Of a stretch of 64,000 nucleotides of DNA, positions 33,679-40,506 are shown piece after piece; position 1 is the stretch's first letter; each line of letters starts with the position of its first letter. The stretch is from assembly GCA_965657085.1 (NCBI GenBank), contig CBFHND010000014.1, positions 1 to 64,000 on the forward strand. Reading direction: 5' to 3'. The stretch is from CBFHND01 sp965657085 (GTDB taxonomy: Bacteria > Pseudomonadota > Alphaproteobacteria > Rhodobacterales > Rhodobacteraceae). The notes under the pieces are model-generated. The model ran no database searches and was not told where the DNA came from. It worked only from the letters and a program-made list of their open reading frames with translations. A program made the position numbers and the translations under genes.

Positions 33679-34248
33679 TTAGAAAAGCCGGATTGAACCC
33701 CGCGCCTTTGCGCTGGCCTCGGCCATCCGGGCAATCGTGTCACGGTGTTCGGTCAGGCCTGTTTGTTCCTGCCCTGCGACTGCGTCCAGCCTCTGCACCA
33801 CCGCGCGCAATTGTTCCTCTGACACGTTCAACACCTGCACCAGATCGCGGCGTGCCGCACCGACCTCGGCCGAACGCGCCTCGAAGATGGCTTGCGCCTC
33901 GGGGCCGCGCATGGCGGCAAGTGCTGTCAACTCGGCGTTTTGCGCGGCCAGGATGCGGGACAGTTCGCCCCCGATCTCGACCATATGTGCAGACATCGGC
34001 TTGATCTTGCGCGCCAGCAGTGCGCTCGGCACGGCCCGGTCCTTGCGCCCGATACGCTGGACCAAATCACCTGCCAATGTATCCAGCGCCGCGGCCTGCG
34101 CCAGCAGATGCGCCTCTTGGGACGACACCGATTGAAACGACAATGCGTCCATGGACCCGCGCGCCACCGGGGAATAGCCCCCCTGCGTACCTGCGCAGGC
34201 CCCAAGACCCAAAAGCGCCACGACCGGGATGATCCGGGCCATATGCAT
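33679..34248 (-). CDS. lipoprotein of unknown function
   Basis: This 189-residue protein begins with a lipoprotein signal peptide whose lipobox is LGAC (Cys18). The mature part is helical and Ala-rich (LLAQAAALDTLAGDLVQRIG, AVVQRLDAVAGQEQTGLTEH), which suggests a coiled coil anchored to the outer membrane. I do not recognise the family. It converges on the orphan gene and is divergent from the M24 gene. A start two codons later is equally possible. Confidence 0.75.
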   Translation of the reverse strand: MHMARIIPVVALLGLGACAGTQGGYSPVARGSMDALSFQSVSSQEAHLLAQAAALDTLAGDLVQRIGRKDRAVPSALLARKIKPMSAHMVEIGGELSRILAAQNAELTALAAMRGPEAQAIFEARSAEVGAARRDLVQVLNVSEEQLRAVVQRLDAVAGQEQTGLTEHRDTIARMAEASAKARGSIRLF

Positions 34249-34409
34249 ACCTGTATTCCTCTGCCTTTTCGGGCGCTTGTGCGCCTCGCCTTGCGCAAAG
34301 GGTTAATGAAACAATATGGCCGGATTTGGGCGTATTGTTCGGTTTTTGGAAAATTGTTATGTGCGCGGGCCCTCTTGACCCACGCACACATTCGATCAAA
34401 CGTCGCGCC

Positions 34410-35555
34410 ATGACTTTACATTTCGACGCCCCCGAATATGCCGCCCGCCAATCCGCCGCCACCGCCGCCCTGCAGGCCGCAGGGCTGGATGCGCTTTTGA
34501 TGTTCGCACCCGAAAGCCATCTGTGGCTGACGGGCTATGACACGTTCGGGTTCGCGATGTTTCAGGCGATGGTGCTGACAGCAAAGGGCGACATCCACCT
34601 GCTGACGCGCATGCCCGATCTGCGGCAGGCGCGACATACCTCGATGCTGGAGGGCGACCACATCCACATCTGGCCCGAATACGAAGGCTGTGATCCGGCG
34701 CAGGATCTGGCGCGGCTGCTGACCGATCTGGGCGTGCACGGCCCCATCGGGTTCGAAGGGCAGACGGCGGGCCTGACCGACTTTAACGGTCAACGTCTGC
34801 GCGCCGCCCTGCCCGGCCTTGTGGAGGCGTCAGAGTTGATCCGTGGCCTGCGTCGCATCAAGTCACCCGCCGAGATCGCCATGCACCGCCGTGCTGCCGC
34901 CCTGTCGGACGATGCGCTGGACGCGGCCATCGCCACCACCCGCGCCGGAGCGTTCGAAGGCGATATTCTGGCGGCCATGCAGGGCGCGGTGTTCAAGGGC
35001 GGCGGCGACTATGCGGGCAATGAATTCATCATCGGGTCCGGCGAAGGGGCTCTGCTCTGCCGCTATTTCTCGGGGCGCAGGCACCTGGATGCCAGCGACC
35101 AGCTGACGCTGGAATGGTCAGGCGCCTATGCGCGTTATCATGCGGCAATGATGCGCACGATTCTGGTGGGGGATGTATCGGATGAGCACCGCCGGATGCA
35201 CGCCGCCTGTGACGAAGCGCTGGCCGCCTGCGAGGATGCGATCCGACCCGGTGCGCCGATGGGCGATGTCTATGACGCCCATGCGCGCGTCTTTGATGCG
35301 CATGGGCTGAAGGATGCGCGGTTGCAGGCCTGCGGCTATGGCATGGGCGCGGTCTATAACCCGATCTGGGTCGATTTCCCGATGTTCTACGAAGGCAATC
35401 CGCTGCCCATGCAGACGGGACAGGTGTTTTTCCTGCACATGATCCTGATGGACAGCGATGCCGGGGCTGCGATGACGCTGGGCCATTCGGTTCTGGTGAC
35501 CGATCACGGGTCCGAGCGGCTGTCGCGCCATGACACCGGGTTGATCCGCGCCTGA
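34410..35555 (+). CDS. M24 (creatinase/prolidase-fold) hydrolase lacking metal ligands
   Basis: This 381-residue protein has the two-domain pita-bread fold: a creatinase N-terminal domain (about residues 15-140) and a C-terminal M24 domain. The five usual metal ligands appear replaced. LTLEWSGAYARYHAAMMRT lacks both Asp, CGYGMGAVYNP lacks the GHG histidine, and FFLHMILMDSDAG and GHSVLVTDHG lack the two Glu. This points to a metal-free creatinase-type amidinohydrolase or related ring-opening hydrolase rather than an aminopeptidase. I chose the ATG at 34410. It precedes a P450 gene. Confidence 0.8.
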   Translation: MTLHFDAPEYAARQSAATAALQAAGLDALLMFAPESHLWLTGYDTFGFAMFQAMVLTAKGDIHLLTRMPDLRQARHTSMLEGDHIHIWPEYEGCDPAQDLARLLTDLGVHGPIGFEGQTAGLTDFNGQRLRAALPGLVEASELIRGLRRIKSPAEIAMHRRAAALSDDALDAAIATTRAGAFEGDILAAMQGAVFKGGGDYAGNEFIIGSGEGALLCRYFSGRRHLDASDQLTLEWSGAYARYHAAMMRTILVGDVSDEHRRMHAACDEALAACEDAIRPGAPMGDVYDAHARVFDAHGLKDARLQACGYGMGAVYNPIWVDFPMFYEGNPLPMQTGQVFFLHMILMDSDAGAAMTLGHSVLVTDHGSERLSRHDTGLIRA

Positions 35556-35632
35556 GAGGGGCAAAGCGCCCTTCCGCGCAGCGGGGCAATTACCTTTGGA
35601 CGCCCCGCGCAATCCCCCCTAACCTGCCCGTC

Positions 35633-36787
35633 ATGTCGAATGCGCCCCTGACCCAGATCGATCTCAAGGCCTTTGCCGCTGACCCCTACCCGGCACTGGC
35701 CCGGATGCGCCACGACGCGCCCATCACCTTTGTCCCCGAACTTGGGGCCACGCTGATCACCCGACGCGATGACATCCACACGCAGGAAAAGCGCACCGAG
35801 GTCTTTTCCTCGCACCAGCCTGACGGGTTGATGACGCAGCTGATGGGCGAGAACATGATGCGCAAGGATGGCGAGGCGCATATGGCCGAGCGCCGGGCGC
35901 TCTTTCCCGCGCTCAGCCCCCGCACGGTGCAGGAGCATTGGAAACCGATCTTCGAGGCGACAGCACGCGAGCACATCAAACGACTGATCCCACTGGGAAA
36001 ATGCGATCTGGTGCGGGATTTCGCGATGCCGGTCTCGGCCTCGGCGCTCAAGGCGATCACCGGCTTGGAAACCATGGCCGATGCGGAACTGGACGGGGTC
36101 AGCCAGGCGATGATCGACGGCTGTGCCAACTACGCCGGCGACAAGGGGATCGAGGCCAAGTGTCATCGCGCCACGCGCCTGATTGACGATCACATCGCCC
36201 TGACCGCCGCCGATCCGCCCGACCGCTCGGCCTTGCAGGTGATGCAGGATGCGGGCCTGCCCGAGGACAGCGTGAACGCCAACATCAAGCTGATCATTTC
36301 GGGCGGCCAGAACGAACCGCGCGATGCCATTGCAGGCACCATCTGGGCGCTGCTGACCCATCCGTCACAGCTGTCCATGATCCGCGACGGGGCGGCGACC
36401 TATACACAGGCCTTTGCCGAATACGCGCGCTGGATTTCGCCCATCGGCATGTCGCCGCGCCGGGTGGCGCGCGCCGACACCGTGCAGGGCGTGACATTCG
36501 AGATCGAAGACCGCGTGTTCCTGATGTTTGGCTCGGCCAACCGGGACGAGGCACATTTTTCAGCCCCCGACAATTTCGACATCACCCGTGACACCCAATC
36601 AGCCATCAGCTTTGGCGCAGGTCCGCATTTCTGCGCAGGGGCCGCTGCCGCGCGGTGCCTCATCTCCGAAGTGGCCTTGCCGCTGGTGTTTACGCATCTC
36701 AAGAACCTGCGGCTCGATGGCCCGGTGCCGTTTGCCGGATGGGCCTTTCGCGGGCCGACCCGCTGCCCGGTGCGCTGGGACCGGTAG
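35633..36787 (+). CDS. cytochrome P450
   Basis: This 384-residue soluble bacterial P450 has the heme-binding loop FGAGPHFCAGAAAAR with the thiolate Cys334, and an I-helix stretch ISGGQNEPRDAIAG in which the acidic-alcohol pair is unusual (E and P). A K-helix-like EYAR occurs in FAEYARWISPIG. It inserts one oxygen atom into an unknown substrate and needs a ferredoxin or reductase, neither of which is adjacent. The M24 hydrolase gene lies 78 bp upstream on the same strand. Confidence 0.9.
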   Translation: MSNAPLTQIDLKAFAADPYPALARMRHDAPITFVPELGATLITRRDDIHTQEKRTEVFSSHQPDGLMTQLMGENMMRKDGEAHMAERRALFPALSPRTVQEHWKPIFEATAREHIKRLIPLGKCDLVRDFAMPVSASALKAITGLETMADAELDGVSQAMIDGCANYAGDKGIEAKCHRATRLIDDHIALTAADPPDRSALQVMQDAGLPEDSVNANIKLIISGGQNEPRDAIAGTIWALLTHPSQLSMIRDGAATYTQAFAEYARWISPIGMSPRRVARADTVQGVTFEIEDRVFLMFGSANRDEAHFSAPDNFDITRDTQSAISFGAGPHFCAGAAAARCLISEVALPLVFTHLKNLRLDGPVPFAGWAFRGPTRCPVRWDR

Positions 36788-36828
36788 ATGGCTCTTGCCC
36801 CCGCCGCGCAGAACCCCATATTTCAATT

Positions 36829-37515
36829 ATGATCAAGTTCGCCCCCATCCTTCTGGCCATCCTCTATGGCCTTGCCATGTACCGGTTTTCGGCGTGGCGG
36901 CTGCGGGGTGAGCTGGATCAGAAATCCACCGAACTCGCGGATCCAATGCTCAAGACTCTGTGCGACCGCATGGCCGCTGCCCTCGACCTGCAGCGCATCC
37001 GGGTGCACATCTACGAGATTGACCCGGTCAACGGGCTGGCGGCCCCCGATGGGCGCATCTTCATCACGCGGGGGTTCTACAACAAGTTTCGCGCAGGCGA
37101 GGTGACGGCGGACGAGATGGCCTCGGTCATTGCGCACGAATTGGGCCACGTGGCCCTGGGCCATTCGCGCCGCCGGATGATCGACTTTTCCGGCCAGAAC
37201 GCGCTGCGCACAGCGCTGGCCATGGTGCTCAGCCGCTTTTTGCCCGGCATCGGAGTGATGATCGCCAATGGGCTGACCACCCTGCTGGCCGCACGTCTGT
37301 CGCGTTCCGATGAATACGAGGCGGACGCCTATGCCGCCGCCCTGCTGACCAAGGCGGGCATTGGAACCGCGCCGCAGATCAGCCTGTTTGAAAAGCTCGA
37401 AGCGTTGACCAAGTCCAATTCGGGCGCTGTGCCAGCGTGGTTGATGAGCCACCCCAAGACCGACAAGCGGATCGCGGCGCTGCGCGCCTTGGAACACAAG
37501 TGGGGCTCGGCCTAG
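36829..37515 (+). CDS. M48 family membrane metalloprotease
   Basis: This 228-residue protein starts with a membrane helix (APILLAILYGLAMYRFSAW) and has the zinc motif IAHELGHVALGH at about residues 101-112, followed by SDEYEADAYAAALL, which holds the third ligand. This is the M48 (Oma1/HtpX-like) pattern, so the protein probably degrades damaged membrane proteins. The stop codon overlaps that of the convergent PIN gene (CTAG). The start at 36829 is 42 bp after the P450 stop. Confidence 0.88.
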   Translation: MIKFAPILLAILYGLAMYRFSAWRLRGELDQKSTELADPMLKTLCDRMAAALDLQRIRVHIYEIDPVNGLAAPDGRIFITRGFYNKFRAGEVTADEMASVIAHELGHVALGHSRRRMIDFSGQNALRTALAMVLSRFLPGIGVMIANGLTTLLAARLSRSDEYEADAYAAALLTKAGIGTAPQISLFEKLEALTKSNSGAVPAWLMSHPKTDKRIAALRALEHKWGSA

Positions 37516-38054
37516 GCGGCCAGCGCCTTTCCCACCCGCGGCAGGCGCGCCTTTTTCATCAGGGCGCGCATGGTCCAGTCCTCGCCCGACAGGCGCCGTG
37601 CCTCGGCCAGCACCTTTTGTCCCACACTGGCGACAACTTCGGGGCGGGCTTGCCAGACCTGGTGCAGGTAGCCGTCGGGATCGACGCGCGACAGCCCTTC
37701 TTCGGCCAGGATATTGCGGGGAAAGTCCTTTGCATTCAACGTCATGATCGCATCCGCCGAGGTGTGGATGGCGGCGGCCAGAACGTGGATGTCACTGTCA
37801 TCGGGCAACCACAGGCGATTGGCCAGTTCCGGCGGCGGGGCCACATTGGACCGGGGCCAGCGGGCTTCGATCAGGGCGATCTCGGCGCGGGCCTGCGCCT
37901 CGCCCTCGGGGCCAAGGCGCGCCGCCGCACGGGCCCATTCCTCAAGCAGGCGGGGCGACCAACGCGGCTCGAACACGCCCGCTTCGGCCACGCCCAGCAC
38001 CATTTCGCGCATCACCGTGGGATATAGCACGCAAGCGTCGATCACGATCCTCAT
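37512..38054 (-). CDS. PIN-domain protein (Rhodobacterales RSP_2648-type)
   Basis: This 180-residue protein begins MRIVIDACVLYPT, with the first PIN Asp, and holds later acidic residues in LLEEWAR, DDSDIHVLAAAI and NAKDFP, so the metal site looks complete. PIN domains are Mg-dependent RNases. There is no antitoxin gene beside it, so it is unlikely to be a toxin-antitoxin pair. It lies next to the RlmI-like gene, the same pairing as RSP_2648 and RSP_2647 in Rhodobacter sphaeroides as I recall it. A longer frame upstream is not supported. Confidence 0.82.
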   Translation of the reverse strand: MRIVIDACVLYPTVMREMVLGVAEAGVFEPRWSPRLLEEWARAAARLGPEGEAQARAEIALIEARWPRSNVAPPPELANRLWLPDDSDIHVLAAAIHTSADAIMTLNAKDFPRNILAEEGLSRVDPDGYLHQVWQARPEVVASVGQKVLAEARRLSGEDWTMRALMKKARLPRVGKALAA

Positions 38055-38151
38055 ACCGCACGTCCAGTTTCGTTCATTCACGTCTTTCCGCTTTTCGCGT
38101 TCGAGCACAGCGAGAGGCAGCGAACAAGCAGCTCATCATAAACCGGAAGGG

Positions 38152-39384
38152 CTACAGCCGGAAGAACAACGCCTTGAGATACCCGCTTTCGGCCAGGGCA
38201 GGCAGCAAGGGGTGGTCCGGCCCGGCGAACCCTGTGTGGATCAGCGACGCGCGGCGGCCACCGCGGCCGATGCCACGCACGCAAGCGCTGCGGAATTGGG
38301 CCAGATCGGCGGCGTGGGAACACGAACAGAGGCCCAGGTATCCGCCTTCGGCCACCAGTGGCGCGGCCAGACGCGCGATGCGTTCATAGGCACGCAGCCC
38401 CGCATCCAATGCCTTGCGCGAGGGCGCAAAGGCGGGCGGGTCGCAGATGACCACGTCGAATTTGGCACCTTCTTCGGCCAAGGCGGTCAGCGTGTCGAAA
38501 GCATCGCCCTGACGCGTGGCAAAACGGTCGGCGGCGCCCATCGCGGCGGCCCCCTGTCCGGCCAGGTCCAGCGCCGGGGCCGACGCATCGACCGCAAGGG
38601 CCGATGTCGCACCGCCCGCAAGTGCTGCCAACGAAAACCCGCCCACATGGCTGAACACATCAAGCACCCGCGCGCCGCGGCTCAGACGTGCGGCAAAGGC
38701 ATGGTTGGGCCGTTGGTCATAGAAGAGGCCCGTCTTCTGCCCGCCTGTGAGGTCCGCCATGTAGGTGGCCCCGTTCATCGTCACCGGCACCGGGCCATCC
38801 GGGGCATCGCCCAGCAGCACGGCGTTTTCATCGTCCAGCCCTTCAAGGCTGCGGGTGCGGCCTGCGGCGTTCTTGAGGATCACGGTGCAGCCTGTGACCT
38901 CGGCCAGTGCCGCAATCAGGTCCTCCAGCGCGGCCTCGGCCCATGCGGCGTTGGGCTGCACCACGCAGGCCGCGCCGAAACGGTCGATCACCACGCCCGG
39001 CAGGCCATCGGCCTCGGCATGTACAAGCCGGTAAAACGGCGCATCAAAGAGCGTTTCGCGCAAAGTGAGCGCTTTTGTCAGGTGTGCGGTCAGCCACGCG
39101 CGGTCGATGCGGGCCTCGGGGTTCGGATCGAGCATCCGCGCGATGATCTTGGAGGCAGGGTTGACCGTGACCACCCCCATTGGTGTGCGGGCATCATCCA
39201 GCAAAACCGCCAGCGTGCCGGGGGCCATTGCCTTCGTGCGGCGGTCGGTGACCAGTTCATCGGCATAGACCCAAGGGAACCCATGCCGGATGGCACGGGC
39301 ATTGGCCTTGGGGCGCAGGCGCACCTGCGGATAGTCGGATGCGGAACCGGGGGATGTGTCGGACGGAAAAGAGGGCGCTGTCAT
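38152..39384 (-). CDS. RNA methyltransferase, RlmI-like (RSP_2647-type)
   Basis: This 410-residue protein has an N-terminal PUA domain (VRLRPKANARAIRHGFPWVYADEL), a linking beta domain, and a SAM-dependent methyltransferase domain with VLDVFSHVGGFSLAAL (SAM motif I) and the catalytic region DVVICDPPAFAPSRK. This is the layout of RlmI, which makes m5C1962 in 23S rRNA. The conserved cysteine region is LGLCSCSHAADL. The gene lies about 100 bp upstream of the PIN gene. Confidence 0.88.
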   Translation of the reverse strand: MTAPSFPSDTSPGSASDYPQVRLRPKANARAIRHGFPWVYADELVTDRRTKAMAPGTLAVLLDDARTPMGVVTVNPASKIIARMLDPNPEARIDRAWLTAHLTKALTLRETLFDAPFYRLVHAEADGLPGVVIDRFGAACVVQPNAAWAEAALEDLIAALAEVTGCTVILKNAAGRTRSLEGLDDENAVLLGDAPDGPVPVTMNGATYMADLTGGQKTGLFYDQRPNHAFAARLSRGARVLDVFSHVGGFSLAALAGGATSALAVDASAPALDLAGQGAAAMGAADRFATRQGDAFDTLTALAEEGAKFDVVICDPPAFAPSRKALDAGLRAYERIARLAAPLVAEGGYLGLCSCSHAADLAQFRSACVRGIGRGGRRASLIHTGFAGPDHPLLPALAESGYLKALFFRL

Positions 39385-39422
39385 GGCGCCCTCTTACTCC
39401 TATCGCGGATGCGAAGGAAAGC

Positions 39423-40091
39423 TCAGAGTTGGTTGATCGCCTGGATCAGGCCCAACTTGGGGTTGATGAACCCTTCGGGGCGCGTCATTTCCTGACGCAG
39501 CACTTCGGCGAGGTGGTGTGTAATACGCACCTTCTGGGTCAGGCCACGCTTTTCGGCCTCGATGGCCTGCTGGCCGCCAAACCCGTCAAGGTCTGCCACG
39601 ACGTGACGCGGCTGAGCCAGGATTTCGCCGCTGATGGCGTCGCGCACCTGCATGTCAAACTCGATCGAGTGAACGCCGCCCACGGTGTAGCGGGCCTTTT
39701 CGGTCAGGGCGTGGAACCGGGTCACGCGCACATCGACGATCACGGGGGCGCTGCCGTCAAGGCTGGCGGCACCACGGCTGAGGCCGTCCTCAAAAATCGC
39801 TTTGACCTGTGCGTGACGGTCACCGATGGGATCTTCGCGCCAGACGATGTCGCCGCCGGGATAATAGCGGTTGGCCTCGGACACGGTCAGTTTCTGCGGC
39901 ACGGTCACATTGATGGCTTCGACGCGCATCATCGGCGCGGCCTGCGGCGCGGGGGCCACGGTGTACAGGGGTTCAACTGCCGCGACCGGCGTGGGCTGGT
40001 AAGGGGCATTCCGCGTGGCGGTGTCGGCACCCGAACAGGCGGACACAAGTGCGCCCAGTCCCATCAGCATCATCAGTTTCACAGCTTTCAT
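39423..40091 (-). CDS. lipoprotein of unknown function
   Basis: This 222-residue protein has a lipoprotein signal peptide (MKAVKLMMLMGLGALVSAC, lipobox VSAC). The mature part starts with a Pro/Ala linker and has a beta-rich domain (RVEAINVTVPQKLTVSEANRY to VTRFHALTEKARYTVGG). I recall it from Rhodobacterales as an unnamed DUF lipoprotein (possibly DUF6778), unverified. The ATG at 40091 follows GGAGG. Its upstream region carries an inverted repeat shared with the 25.0-kb locus. Confidence 0.78.
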   Translation of the reverse strand: MKAVKLMMLMGLGALVSACSGADTATRNAPYQPTPVAAVEPLYTVAPAPQAAPMMRVEAINVTVPQKLTVSEANRYYPGGDIVWREDPIGDRHAQVKAIFEDGLSRGAASLDGSAPVIVDVRVTRFHALTEKARYTVGGVHSIEFDMQVRDAISGEILAQPRHVVADLDGFGGQQAIEAEKRGLTQKVRITHHLAEVLRQEMTRPEGFINPKLGLIQAINQL

Positions 40092-40173
40092 ATCGTCCTC
40101 CGATCGGCACGGGGTCAGCCCCGCGCGCTTTTGCTTGGTGGCAACTTGCGCGTGAAATTGGGCAGGATTGCGA

Positions 40174-40190
40174 CAATTTGTGTGAAATTG
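40174..40190. promoter_or_regulatory. inverted repeat CAATTT-GTGTG-AAATTG
   Basis: This perfect 6-bp inverted repeat with a 5-bp spacer differs from the site at 25025 only in two spacer bases. GTGAAATTG also recurs at 40152, 30 bp away, about three helical turns. The site lies about 85 bp upstream of the lipoprotein gene. Confidence 0.5.
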
Positions 40191-40233
40191 CGTGGTTTTG
40201 TCGGGTCCATCGCGCGGCAGCGCCGCGACCGGA

Positions 40234-40506
40234 TCAGTCCCGTGGACGGCTGCGCCATCCGCCGCGCCGGCGCGGTTGGTCCATACCGGCAAGGCCTTCG
40301 GTCATCACTTCGGTCATCGGATGGTCCGCATGAGCGTCCCCGTATTGCGTCAGAAGCGCGCGCAGGGTGGCGGTATTGTCCTGCTCCACCGGCAGGCTCA
40401 GCGCCCAGTCCAGAAAGATGGTGCGACATTCGGATTTGGTGATCCCGTCGATGCGGTAGGCCTCGAAGACAAGGCCCTTGGGATCGTTTTGATCGCCCTT
40501 TTTCAT
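40234..40506 (-). CDS. conserved small protein coupled to glnE
   Basis: This 90-residue protein (MKKGDQNDPKGLVFEAYRID at the start) overlaps the glnE stop by four bases (ATGA). The middle is helical with a single Cys (SECRTIFLDWALSL), and the C-terminus is basic (RRRGGWRSRPRD). Its placement suggests translation with glnE and a role near nitrogen control, but I recognise no function. A hairpin without a T tract follows near 40213-40227. Confidence 0.75.
   Translation of the reverse strand: MKKGDQNDPKGLVFEAYRIDGITKSECRTIFLDWALSLPVEQDNTATLRALLTQYGDAHADHPMTEVMTEGLAGMDQPRRRGGWRSRPRD

Noticed and set aside
37512..38054. Toxin-antitoxin system around the PIN protein
   Set aside because: No small antitoxin gene lies upstream or downstream. 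The protein is longer than VapC and is paired with an RNA methyltransferase.
40213..40227. Terminator after the small gene coupled to glnE
   Set aside because: CGCGGC-AGC-GCCGCG forms a stem, but there is no T tract and GC-rich stems of this size are common by chance here.
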